The notes: generated by a model not told the origin, from the sequence alone. A stretch of 14,211 bases of DNA from an uncultured Oscillospiraceae bacterium (GCA_944385595.1 CALWXY010000073.1:1-14211), one strand, 5' to 3'. Positions 5,705-12,602 are shown, numbered from the stretch's first letter. A program made the numbers and translations.

Positions 5705-7428
5705 AGATTACTATTAACAATAAAGAGATTTACGCCCAGGAGGGCACCACTATTCTCGAGGCCGCCCGCGCCAACGGCATCAACATCCCCACCCTCTGCT
5801 ACCTCAAGGATATAAACGAGATCGGCGCCTGCCGCATGTGCCTCGTCGAAATCGAGGGTGAGAACCGCCTCGCCGCCTCCTGCAACACCCCCGTCGAGAA
5901 CGGCATGGTCATCTACACCCACAGCAAGCGCGTCATGAACGTGCGCCGCATCAACCTGCGCTACATCATGTCCCAGCACGACGCCCGCTGCCCCAGCTGC
6001 CCCAGAAACAACAACTGCGCCCTCCAGGAGCTCTCCTCCAGGATGAACATGCGCTACTCGCCCTACGGCGAGTTCGACAAGCGCGCCATCCAGCACAAGG
6101 ACTTCCCCATCGTCAAGAACCAGAACAAGTGCATCAAGTGCATGAGATGCGTGAACTTCTGCGACAAGGTCCAGAGCATGAACATTTGGGACGTCATCGG
6201 CACCGGCGGCAACACCAGCGTCGGCGTCGTCGGCACCACGCTCGACAAATCCAACTGCACCCTCTGCGGCCAGTGCGTCACGCACTGCCCCGTCGGCGCG
6301 CTGTATGAGCGCGACGACACCATCGCCGTCATCGAGGCCCTGCAGGACCCCGACAAGATCACCGTCGTCCAGGTCGCGCCGGCTGTCCGCGCCGCCTGGG
6401 GCGAGACCTTCGGCCTCAGCCGCGAGTTCGCCACAGCCGAGCGCCTCGTCTCCGCGCTCAAGGCCGTCGGCTTCGACTACGTCTTCGACACCGACTTCAC
6501 CGCCGACCTCACCATCATGGAGGAGGGCAGCGAATTCATCGAGCGCCTCACCCACCGTGAGGAGAGCAAGCTCCCCCTGTTCACCTCCTGCTGCCCCGGC
6601 TGGGTGCGCTTCATCAAGTCGCAGTACCCCAACATGGTGGATAACCTCTCCACCGCCAAGAGCCCGCAGCAGATGTTCGGCGCCGTCGTCAAGAGCTACT
6701 ACGCCGAGCTGCTGGGCGTCGACCCGCACAAGATTTGCTGCGTGTCCATCATGCCCTGCACCGCCAAAAAGCACGAGTGCGCCATCCCCAACCTCAACGA
6801 CGCCTGCGGCGACCCCGACGTCGACTTCTCCCTCACCACCCGCGAGGTCGACTATCTCATCAACATGTTCGACATCGACGTCTCCACCCTCTACGAGCAG
6901 CCCTTCGACCAGCCGCTCGGCCTCGGCACCGGCGCCGGCGTCATCTTCGGCGCGACCGGCGGCGTCATGGAGGCGGCGCTCCGCAGCGCCCACTTCCTCG
7001 TCACCGGCAAGAACGCCGACCCCGACGCCTTCCGTCAGGTCCGCGGTATGGACGGCTGGCGCGAGGCGCAGTTCTCCATCGCGGGCATAACCGTCCGCAC
7101 CGCCGTGGCCAACGGCCTCGGCAACGCCCGCAAGCTCATGGAGGCGATACGTCTCGGCCAGGTCGAGTACGACTTCGTCGAGATCATGGCCTGCCCCGGC
7201 GGCTGCGTCGGCGGCGGCGGTCAGCCCATACACGACGGCTGCGAGTTCGCGGAGCCGCGCGCCAACCGCCTCTACGACCTCGACCGCAGCAGCAAGCTGC
7301 GCTTCTCGCACGAGAACCCCGCCGTCCTCAAGCTCTACGAGGACTACATGGGCAAGCCCCTCTCCGAGAAGAGCCACCACCTCCTCCACACAGACCACCA
7401 CGGCTGGAAGATGCCTACCGAGGAGTAA
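5698..7428 (+). CDS. hydA: [FeFe]-hydrogenase, catalytic subunit (CpI-like modular type)
   Basis: This 576-residue soluble enzyme catalyses reversible H2 formation from protons and electrons and has nearly the length of Clostridium pasteurianum CpI. In order: N-terminal [2Fe-2S] domain (Cys34, 45, 48, 62); His-ligated [4Fe-4S] site (His94, Cys98, 101, 107); two ferredoxin-type [4Fe-4S] motifs (CIKCMRCVNFC at 145-155, CTLCGQCVTHCP at 187-198); then the H-cluster domain with all three signatures: TSCCPGW (Cys298 equivalent to the proton-relay Cys, Cys299 a ligand), MPCTAKKHE (Cys354) and EIMACPGGCVGGGGQP (Cys499, Cys503). Nothing catalytic is missing. The ATG at 5698 is chosen because GAGGA lies seven bases upstream and the protein then starts MVKITINNKE, as in relatives; a longer frame from 5632 is not needed. 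The seven-base overlap with the flavoprotein gene (ATGGTAA) indicates coupled synthesis. Maturases HydE, HydF and HydG are not in the window. From memory the pairing fits group A2 (glutamate synthase-linked). Confidence 0.97.
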   Translation: MVKITINNKEIYAQEGTTILEAARANGINIPTLCYLKDINEIGACRMCLVEIEGENRLAASCNTPVENGMVIYTHSKRVMNVRRINLRYIMSQHDARCPSCPRNNNCALQELSSRMNMRYSPYGEFDKRAIQHKDFPIVKNQNKCIKCMRCVNFCDKVQSMNIWDVIGTGGNTSVGVVGTTLDKSNCTLCGQCVTHCPVGALYERDDTIAVIEALQDPDKITVVQVAPAVRAAWGETFGLSREFATAERLVSALKAVGFDYVFDTDFTADLTIMEEGSEFIERLTHREESKLPLFTSCCPGWVRFIKSQYPNMVDNLSTAKSPQQMFGAVVKSYYAELLGVDPHKICCVSIMPCTAKKHECAIPNLNDACGDPDVDFSLTTREVDYLINMFDIDVSTLYEQPFDQPLGLGTGAGVIFGATGGVMEAALRSAHFLVTGKNADPDAFRQVRGMDGWREAQFSIAGITVRTAVANGLGNARKLMEAIRLGQVEYDFVEIMACPGGCVGGGGQPIHDGCEFAEPRANRLYDLDRSSKLRFSHENPAVLKLYEDYMGKPLSEKSHHLLHTDHHGWKMPTEE

Positions 7429-7438
7429 AAAACCGATT

Positions 7439-7468
7439 ATGGCCCGCGCGATTTGCGCGGGCCATTTT
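7439..7468 (+). terminator. Terminator-like hairpin after hydA
   Basis: An 11-bp perfect stem, ATGGCCCGCGC/GCGCGGGCCAT (7439-7449, 7455-7465), with a five-base loop and a short T-run (7465-7468), lies ten bases after the hydA stop. It is a good intrinsic terminator by stem strength, with a modest T-tract. The next gene starts only 17 bases beyond it, leaving no room for a promoter in between, so it may act as a partial terminator or a message-stabilising stem. Confidence 0.7.
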
Positions 7469-7485
7469 CCTGTATGGAGCATCAC

Positions 7486-7911
7486 ATGAAAAACCGCATT
7501 TATCAAATCATCATCGCCGTCCTGATTGTCGCCTGCGCCGCGCTGGCATTCATGTGGCGCGCCGCTGAGAGCGACATGTCGGACGTCAAGCTCCTCGCCC
7601 AGGCCGGAGCCTTAAATGCCTGCGAGCAGTTCTGCGAGTTCCGCGACACCGGCGAGCAGAGCAGCTGGCAGTACGCCGTCGGCAGCTTCCGCTCCTTCAT
7701 GCAGGCCTATCACCTGCTGACGGAGGGCAGCAGCCAGGCCGCGAACTACACATTCTGCAACGAGGTCTACGGCGCAATGGTGCTCGACCCCGAGCGCAGC
7801 ATGGCGCACATCGACGAGATAATTGAGACGATGACCATTCTCGCCGGGGACGTCACCGACCCCTCCGGCTACGCCTCGATGTCTGATTTGAGAAATCTCA
7901 TAACAGACTAA
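7486..7911 (+). CDS. Small membrane-anchored protein of unknown function
   Basis: This 141-residue protein has one N-terminal hydrophobic segment (about residues 7-24, IIIAVLIVACAALAFMW) behind a short basic start (MKNR), then about 115 mostly hydrophilic residues that would lie outside the membrane. There is no lipobox, so the segment is probably an uncleaved anchor. The body looks helical, with ACEQFCEF, YAVGSFRSFMQAYHLL and HIDEIIETMTIL. I do not recognise a family. I chose the ATG at 7486, six bases after TGGAG; an in-frame ATG at 7474 would overlap that site. It follows the hydrogenase operon in the same direction, separated by a hairpin, and converges with the HAD gene across a shared terminator. 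Any link to hydrogenase is unproven. Confidence 0.75.
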   Translation: MKNRIYQIIIAVLIVACAALAFMWRAAESDMSDVKLLAQAGALNACEQFCEFRDTGEQSSWQYAVGSFRSFMQAYHLLTEGSSQAANYTFCNEVYGAMVLDPERSMAHIDEIIETMTILAGDVTDPSGYASMSDLRNLITD

Positions 7912-7945
7912 AAAATCCCCGGGTCGGTGACCCGGGGATTCTTTT
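7910..7945. terminator. Bidirectional terminator between convergent genes
   Basis: A perfect 12-bp stem, AATCCCCGGGTC/GACCCGGGGATT (7914-7925, 7929-7940), with a three-base loop is flanked by an A-run on the left and CTTTT on the right. It provides a T-tract after the stem on both strands: TTTT on plus and a longer T-run on minus. It lies directly after the stop of the small membrane protein gene and ends at the stop codon of the HAD phosphatase gene, so it can serve both. Confidence 0.9.
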
Positions 7946-8763
7946 CATATCACATCAAAATGCCGCAGGGCGGCGGCTATGCCCTCCTCGTCGTTCGAGG
8001 CGGTGAGGTAGTCGGCGGCGGCTCTCGCCTCCGGCTCGGCGTTGCCCATTGCGACGCCCGTGCCCGCGAAGCGGAGCATGGAGACGTCGTTCTCCGCGTC
8101 GCCGAATGCCATCATCTCCGCCGGGGCTATGCCGAGCAGCTCGCCCAGCCGCTCAAGGCCGGAGGCCTTAGTCACGCCCGCCGTGTTGACGTCGACGTAG
8201 TGCGGGCTAGACGAGGTGACGGCGAGGCCGTCTATCCCCTCCAGCGCCGCGCGCATGGCGCCGCGCAGCTCGTACGGGGCGGTGAGCACGTCCATGCCCT
8301 CTATGCAGTCTATGTGCGACTCGATGAACTCCGCCATATCCGGCACGCGTATTCGCGTATCGAGGATATAGCCGCAGACCTTCTCCGGCACGCCCCACGA
8401 GCGCATATTGTCGAGCTGGCGCGCAGAGGCGTAGGCCTGGCCGCGGATATACAGCTCCGGGTCGGCGCCGAACGGGCGCACCGCCGCGAGTATAGCCCGC
8501 GCGTGCTGCGGGGCCATGCGGGCGGCGTAGAGCATCTCGCCGTCGGCGCGGAAAACCCCGCCGCCGCTCGACGTTATGGCGTAGTCCGCGCAGCCGAGCA
8601 GCTCCATGACGTCCTGCAGGCTGCGGTAGGCCCTGCCGGTGGCGAGCACCAGCTTCACCCCGCGCCCGTGCGCCGCGCGCAGGGCGGCGAGCGTCTCGGG
8701 GCCTATGCGCCGGTCGCTCGTCAGCAGGGTGCCGTCGATGTCGAGCGCAATCAGCCTTGTCAT
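7945..8763 (-). CDS. Cof-type HAD-IIB family hydrolase (sugar/nucleotide phosphatase)
   Basis: This 272-residue cytoplasmic enzyme has the full set of HAD motifs: DIDGTLL with the nucleophile Asp8 and acid Asp10, motif II Thr42 in ATGR, motif III Lys199 in GVTKASGLERL, and motif IV GDAENDVSML with Asp222 and Asp226. The stretch between motifs II and III is the large C2B cap typical of Cof/YidA/YbiV proteins. Length matches the family (about 270). Such enzymes are usually promiscuous phosphatases of sugar phosphates, flavin or pyridoxal phosphate, so the substrate cannot be named. Its ATG overlaps the stop of the DUF4358 gene (ATGA, four bases) and has only a weak ribosome site of its own, so translation is probably coupled. 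Confidence 0.93.
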   Translation of the reverse strand: MTRLIALDIDGTLLTSDRRIGPETLAALRAAHGRGVKLVLATGRAYRSLQDVMELLGCADYAITSSGGGVFRADGEMLYAARMAPQHARAILAAVRPFGADPELYIRGQAYASARQLDNMRSWGVPEKVCGYILDTRIRVPDMAEFIESHIDCIEGMDVLTAPYELRGAMRAALEGIDGLAVTSSSPHYVDVNTAGVTKASGLERLGELLGIAPAEMMAFGDAENDVSMLRFAGTGVAMGNAEPEARAAADYLTASNDEEGIAAALRHFDVI

Positions 8764-9251
8764 GCCTTCAGCGCCGTCTCAAGCTCGGCGAAGGCCGTCT
8801 GGGCGCTCTCGTCGGAGAGTATGGCGTACATAACGTACTGGCCGCAGGTGGTGACCTCGGCGTTTTCGAGCTTCGGGTACTCCTCCGGCATGTACTCCGG
8901 CATCCAGGTGTCGATTCTCAGCTGGAGGTAGCCCTTCACGGCCGCCTCCACGTCGGCGACGCTGTCGGCGTCGGGGGCTTTGAATATGCCGAACTCGTCG
9001 ATATTGACGCCCTTGCTGTTCACCATGACGGTGTAGTCGGCGAACATGGCGGGGTCGAGCTGCATGGCGTTGGTGAGGTAGCTCTCGTCCATGGCGATCA
9101 GCGAGTCGTTCTCCAGCGAGGCGCTGACCTGCCCGGCGATGTCCGCCGTGGCGACGTCGCTCTTATACTCCTCTGAGCTCCCGCCGCCGCAGGCGGCGAG
9201 AGCCAGCAGCGCTGCCAGCAGCAGCGCTGAGGCCGCAAATCTCTTAATCAT
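8760..9251 (-). CDS. DUF4358-domain lipoprotein
   Basis: The protein is 163 residues. It begins with a lipoprotein signal peptide (MIKRFAAS, a Leu/Ala core, then LAAC with Cys21 as the predicted lipidated residue) and a GGGSSEE linker. The rest resembles DUF4358, a domain I know from short lipoproteins of Clostridia; recognisable parts are DESYLTNAMQLDP, VMVNSKGVNIDEFGIFKA, a D/A-rich helix DADSVADVEAAVKGYL, and a closing GQYVMYAILSDE strand. Its function is not established. The ATG at 9251 is preferred to the GTG at 9266 because GAGGGGG precedes it by six bases and the signal peptide then starts cleanly. The gene begins 11 bases after the SGNH gene stops and overlaps the HAD gene, so the three appear cotranscribed. 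Confidence 0.85.
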   Translation of the reverse strand: MIKRFAASALLLAALLALAACGGGSSEEYKSDVATADIAGQVSASLENDSLIAMDESYLTNAMQLDPAMFADYTVMVNSKGVNIDEFGIFKAPDADSVADVEAAVKGYLQLRIDTWMPEYMPEEYPKLENAEVTTCGQYVMYAILSDESAQTAFAELETALKA

Positions 9252-9262
9252 GCCGCGCCCCC

Positions 9263-10105
9263 TCACTGCACCGCGTGGGTGCGGATGTTCTCGAGCACGA
9301 CCTCAAAGCCGGCGGGGCCGAGGTGTATGCCGTCGCCGTTGCCGTACTCCTCTTTCATAAAGCCGTCGTCGCCGAGGAGCAGCGGGTAGGTGTCGAGGTA
9401 GTAGACGCCGCACTCGGCCGCGACCTCTGCTATCCAGCCGTTGGCCGCGGTGATTTTCTCGTTGTTGATGTCGGCGAGGTACTGGTAGTCGGACTCGACG
9501 GGGTAGATGGAGTTGCAGATAATCTTCGTGTTCGGGCTGAGCTCCTGGATATCCTGCACAAGGCTCTTATACTCGGACTTGAAGCCGTCCTCCGTGAGGA
9601 AGGACACGCCGTTCACGCCGAGGGTGATGACCATGATATCCGGCTGCGCCGCGGTGACGGCGTCGCGGATGGGAATCTCCTCGCCGGTGGCGGGGTAGAC
9701 GATGGTGGCCCAGCTCTGGTTGGAGAGGGTCAGCGTGCCGCTGGACGGAGTCCAGACCTGTTTGGTCTCCGTGCCGCCGGAGAGCATACTGTAGGCCTTG
9801 AGGCCGTAGGTGGTGGAGTCGCCGAGGAAGGTGATGCGGTCGAGGTACTCGGCGCCGGCGTCCTCGGTTCTGGGGATGGTGGTCGCGCCGTCATTATTGT
9901 TGGGGTTTGCAATCTCCGGCGGCGTCGCCTCGGGCGAGGCCGTCTCCGGCGCGGTGCTGGGCGGGACGTAGTCGGGATTGGCGAGCTCCGGCGGCTCGAC
10001 CGCCGGGCTGGGGCTGGTCTCCTCCGTGGAGCCGCAGGCCGCGGCGCCCAGCAGCATTACGAGCATAAGCAGCAGAGCCGAGGCTCTGGTAAGTCTCTTT
10101 TTCAT
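9263..10105 (-). CDS. SGNH/GDSL-family hydrolase lipoprotein
   Basis: This 280-residue secreted lipoprotein is probably an esterase or acylhydrolase acting on cell-surface material. The signal peptide ends at GAAAC (Cys24). Residues 25-80 are a Pro/Glu/Ser/Thr-rich linker containing two copies of a PPE(L/I)ANP unit (38-44, 62-68). The catalytic domain follows: block I FLGDSTTYG with nucleophile Ser97, block III LGVNG with Gly163 and Asn165, and block V DGIHLG with Asp258 and His261. All catalytic positions are present. I use the ATG at 10105, ten bases after AAAGGA; a GTG at 10114 abuts that site. The gene follows a terminator-like hairpin after the foldase gene by only about 25 bases, so its promoter is unclear. 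Natural substrate unknown; peptidoglycan or polysaccharide O-acetyl groups are possible. Confidence 0.9.
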   Translation of the reverse strand: MKKRLTRASALLLMLVMLLGAAACGSTEETSPSPAVEPPELANPDYVPPSTAPETASPEATPPEIANPNNNDGATTIPRTEDAGAEYLDRITFLGDSTTYGLKAYSMLSGGTETKQVWTPSSGTLTLSNQSWATIVYPATGEEIPIRDAVTAAQPDIMVITLGVNGVSFLTEDGFKSEYKSLVQDIQELSPNTKIICNSIYPVESDYQYLADINNEKITAANGWIAEVAAECGVYYLDTYPLLLGDDGFMKEEYGNGDGIHLGPAGFEVVLENIRTHAVQ

Positions 10106-10126
10106 GCGGGTCACATCCTTTCAGTT

Positions 10127-10170
10127 AGTCAAAACGCGCCGGAGCTCGCTTGAGCTCCGACGCGCTTTTT
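10127..10170 (-). terminator. Terminator-like hairpin after the foldase gene
   Basis: The 8-bp core CGGAGCTC/GAGCTCCG (10139-10146, 10151-10158) is extended by one mismatch and four more G-C pairs, then by A/T pairs, making a long stem with a four-base loop. On the minus strand it is followed by TTTTGACT. It lies nine bases after the foldase stop codon. The next gene in the same direction starts 26 bases beyond, too close for a separate promoter downstream of the hairpin. Confidence 0.75.
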
Positions 10171-10178
10171 GTGTGTTA

Positions 10179-11633
10179 TCAGCCGACGAAGCGGATGGAA
10201 TAGTGCTCGGTTATGGGGTATTTGGCGCTCTCGGCGGTGAGCCAGCTGCTGAAGTCGGCGTTGCGGAGGTTCGTATCCGCGATGTAGTCGCAGTAGAGGC
10301 CGTCCTCACCGACGAAGTAGACGAGGTGGTAGCCCGCGTAGTTGGAGCCCTCGTAGTAGATGATCTCAGTGTCGCCGGCCTTGCGGGCGCTGTCGAAGAT
10401 ATAGTCGTTAATCGGCTCGACCATCTGGTTGTGGTAGACGTGCTCGTAGAGGCCGCCGTTGGTATTGGAGCCCTCGTCCTCGCTCTTCTCGTTGGCGAGG
10501 GCGGCGAAGCTGTCCTCGGTCTTGTCGCCGGAATTGAACTCGGCGGCGATCTCGTCAATCGCGGCGCGGGCGGTGTTGATGGCCTCGGTGGTGTAGTTGC
10601 CGTCCTCGTCGGCCTCGACCTTGACCAGTATGTGTCTCATGCTGACGGACTGGTAGTTGTTGTCGTCGCGGCTGACGAACATCAGCACATAGTAGCCGCC
10701 GCCGCTGCTACTCTCGATGACGGTGGTGTCGTTGGCGCTGCGGCCGCTCTCCTTGAGCCAGTCGCCGTAGTCGTAGGACGAGAGGGTGGAGCCCATGCTG
10801 TAGTAGAGGGTGGACTCGGGGTCCTCGTAGTTGCTCTTGCTGTCCTCGGGGGCGTTGTCATAGACGAGCTGGGCGAACTCCTCGCCGTCCTCGGCGAGGG
10901 CAATCTCATCGGCGAGGGCGTAGGCGGCCTCGGCGTCGTCGCCGTTCTCGATGTAGTAGACGTAGTAGCCGAAGATGTCGTAGTCGTCCTTATTCTCGGC
11001 ATAGTTTGCCTTGAGCTCCTCCTCGGTATACTCGAAGCTCTCGGCCTTGGCGGTGGTATACTGGTTGGCGAGGGCCTGCATCTCGAGCATGTGGCGGTAA
11101 ATCTCGGCGGTGAAGCCCTTGCCGTAGGTATCCTGAAGGAGAATGTCGGCGGTGGTGCCGTAGAGCATGGCGTAGGTCTCGACGTTCGAAATCTCCTGGT
11201 CGACGCTCGCGACGCTGTCCTCACTGAGGGTCATGCCCTCGGCCTCGGCGGCGCGGCAGGCCGCGGTGACGTTGGCGAGGTCGGTCTCGGCGAGGGAGAT
11301 GAAGTAGTCGTGGAAGGTCTGGTCCTCGGTATAGTACTGCTCATCGAGCGGCTTGCTGCTGTCGATGACGAGGGAGGCCATATCGCCCAGGGAGTTGGTG
11401 AAGCTGGAGTACTCGTTCTGGTAGAAGTAGCTGAGCTCGGCGGCGCTGTACTCCACATCGCCGACGGAGACGGCGGCGGTGCCGGTGTAGAAGTAATCGG
11501 AGTTCACGACGAAGCTGCCGGTTATGATAATGACGGCCAGCACAAATATGATTGCCGCGCGGATGCGGGTGCGCTTCTGCTTCGCCCGGAGCTCCTGCTC
11601 CTCTTTCCTCTTGAACTGTGATGATTCACTCAT
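10179..11633 (-). CDS. Membrane-anchored parvulin-type peptidyl-prolyl isomerase (PrsA/SurA-like foldase)
   Basis: This 484-residue protein has a charged cytoplasmic N-terminus (1-25, rich in Lys/Arg/Glu), one transmembrane anchor (about 26-44, AAIIFVLAVIIITGSFVV) and a large extracytoplasmic part. Residues 55-210 are the helical SurA/PrsA N-domain type. A parvulin-like unit occurs around 215-322 (IFGYYVYYIENG through YYVLMFVSRDD) that looks degenerate. A second, more canonical PpiC unit runs about 333-443, from MRHILVKV through SFAALANEKSED, NGGLYEHV and MVEPINDYIFDSARKAGD to YHLVYFVGED. Such foldases help secreted proteins fold outside the membrane. Unlike Bacillus PrsA it is anchored by a transmembrane helix, not a lipid. 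Start supported by AAAGGAAG about eight bases upstream. A candidate promoter lies at 11707-11735. It heads a block of envelope genes. Confidence 0.88.
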   Translation of the reverse strand: MSESSQFKRKEEQELRAKQKRTRIRAAIIFVLAVIIITGSFVVNSDYFYTGTAAVSVGDVEYSAAELSYFYQNEYSSFTNSLGDMASLVIDSSKPLDEQYYTEDQTFHDYFISLAETDLANVTAACRAAEAEGMTLSEDSVASVDQEISNVETYAMLYGTTADILLQDTYGKGFTAEIYRHMLEMQALANQYTTAKAESFEYTEEELKANYAENKDDYDIFGYYVYYIENGDDAEAAYALADEIALAEDGEEFAQLVYDNAPEDSKSNYEDPESTLYYSMGSTLSSYDYGDWLKESGRSANDTTVIESSSGGGYYVLMFVSRDDNNYQSVSMRHILVKVEADEDGNYTTEAINTARAAIDEIAAEFNSGDKTEDSFAALANEKSEDEGSNTNGGLYEHVYHNQMVEPINDYIFDSARKAGDTEIIYYEGSNYAGYHLVYFVGEDGLYCDYIADTNLRNADFSSWLTAESAKYPITEHYSIRFVG

Positions 11634-11664
11634 GTTCTAATCTTCCTTTGTCCTGTACTGTTAC

Positions 11665-11685
11665 GGGCGCGGCGGAGCCGTGCCC
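11665..11685 (-). other. Hairpin in the foldase 5' untranslated region
   Basis: GGGCGCGGC and GCCGTGCCC (11665-11673, 11677-11685) form a nine-pair stem with one G-T wobble and a three-base loop. If transcription starts near 11700 this stem lies near the 5' end of the foldase mRNA, about 20 bases before the ribosome binding site. It has no T-tract, so a stabilising or regulatory stem is more likely than a terminator. Confidence 0.45.
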
Positions 11686-11702
11686 GAAATAACTGCAAAC
11701 AC

Positions 11703-11735
11703 GAGTATTATATCTCATACTCATGCTCGGCGCAA
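11703..11735 (-). promoter_or_regulatory. Candidate foldase promoter with overlapping palindrome
   Basis: On the minus strand a perfect TATAAT (11712-11707) is preceded, after 17 bases, by TTGCGC (11735-11730), a weak -35. Predicted start is near 11700, giving a 65-base leader. The -10 box is embedded in an inverted repeat GAGTAT-N8-ATACTC (11703-11708, 11717-11722), which could be a repressor site. The -35 lies just downstream of the phosphatase stop codon. Confidence 0.55.
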
Positions 11736-11736
11736 G

Positions 11737-12483
11737 CTAAATTTTGGCGGTGAGCTTTGCGCGTATGCGCGCGGCCGCGCTCTCCGGCAGGCCGCAATCC
11801 TCGAGGTAGCCGGCGGCGGAGCCGTAGTTTGAGTGGATATAGTCCAGCATCTCGCGCATGGTGGCGGGCGAGGTGCGGTAGAAAGGCGCCTCTATGTCGC
11901 CGCCGCAGAGCCGGCTGTAGCTCTCCATCTCCTCGTACATAGGGCGCAGGTATATCTCGCTGACGCTGTAGTCGGCAATGACGTCCTCGTCGCAGACCGA
12001 GCACATGGAGAGTATCAGCGCGCTGATTATGCCCGCCCTGTCCTTGCCGGTCGTGCAGTGGAAGAGGGCGCAGCCCTCGCTCGCGGCGAGCGCGCTCATC
12101 ACCCGGAGCACCCAGTCCTTCTGAGTCTCCAGCATCCTTATATAGTGCTCCGGCCAGGAGAAGTTGGCCTCCGGCCTGATCCTCAGCGCGGCGCCGGAGG
12201 CGGCGGAGTCGAACATCGGTATGGACAGGTAGCGCACGCCGTCCATATATCTCAGCGGGTCGGGGTCGCGCTCGGTCTCGCGCTCGCTGCGGAAGTCGAT
12301 GACGGTGCGGAGATCGTAGCGGCGCAGCAGCGCCTCGCTCTCCTCGTCTATGTACTGCGGCAGTGCGGAGCGGAGGAACACCCCGCATTGCGTCACGCCG
12401 TTTGTGACGGCCCAGCCGCCCAAATCGCGCAGGTTTGGTATGTCGCCCAGCGGCAGTCTTCTGAAGCCCGGCATTATTCTCAT
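11737..12483 (-). CDS. Tyrosine/dual-specificity protein phosphatase family protein
   Basis: This 248-residue protein belongs to the bacterial tyrosine-phosphatase group with the signature HCTTGKDRAG at about 142-151: His142, nucleophile Cys143 and Arg149 fit the HCxxGxxR loop. Other family marks are the N-terminal IPNLRDLGGW (about 15-24), GVFLRSALP, and VIDFRSERE (61-69), the usual stretch before the general acid region. Relatives dephosphorylate phosphotyrosine, phosphoserine or phosphoinositides in vitro; the target here is unknown. Start choice is uncertain: the ATG at 12483 has GGA six bases upstream; an in-frame ATG at 12501 lacks a ribosome site, and one at 12474 is also possible. No signal peptide is seen. 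It is transcribed away from the PPK2 gene across a 156-base gap. Confidence 0.9.
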   Translation of the reverse strand: MRIMPGFRRLPLGDIPNLRDLGGWAVTNGVTQCGVFLRSALPQYIDEESEALLRRYDLRTVIDFRSERETERDPDPLRYMDGVRYLSIPMFDSAASGAALRIRPEANFSWPEHYIRMLETQKDWVLRVMSALAASEGCALFHCTTGKDRAGIISALILSMCSVCDEDVIADYSVSEIYLRPMYEEMESYSRLCGGDIEAPFYRTSPATMREMLDYIHSNYGSAAGYLEDCGLPESAAARIRAKLTAKI

Positions 12484-12543
12484 CTCGCATCCAAAAGTCA
12501 TATAGTGTATTTTAGCACCGCCGGCGCGCCGCGTGGTTAATAA

Positions 12544-12572
12544 ATTATGAAATACTGCTGAAAAAGTCACAA
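12544..12572 (-). promoter_or_regulatory. Candidate promoter of the phosphatase gene
   Basis: On the minus strand TTGTGA (12572-12567, four of six) is followed after exactly 17 bases by CATAAT (12549-12544, five of six). Transcription would start near 12537, giving a leader of about 55 bases that contains the GC-rich repeat arm at 12518-12526. Confidence 0.45.
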
Positions 12573-12602
12573 AAAATACATCAATTTCCACGCCGGCGGC
12601 AT

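Noticed and set aside
5659..7506. 615-residue open frame on the minus strand opposite hydA
   Set aside because: Same antisense effect; the plus strand carries an intact hydrogenase with all ligands.
7927..8931. 334-residue plus-strand frame opposite the HAD and DUF4358 genes
   Set aside because: Antisense shadow rich in Arg/His/Gly; the HAD motifs on the minus strand are complete.
9978..11621. 547-residue plus-strand frame opposite the foldase and SGNH genes
   Set aside because: Gly/Val/Leu-rich repetitive product with no motif; the minus strand has clear signal peptides, a membrane anchor and catalytic motifs.
11703..11722. GAGTAT/ATACTC repeat as a terminator of the phosphatase gene
   Set aside because: The stem is only six A/T-rich pairs with no T-tract, and it overlaps a perfect -10 box, so a promoter-linked site is more likely.
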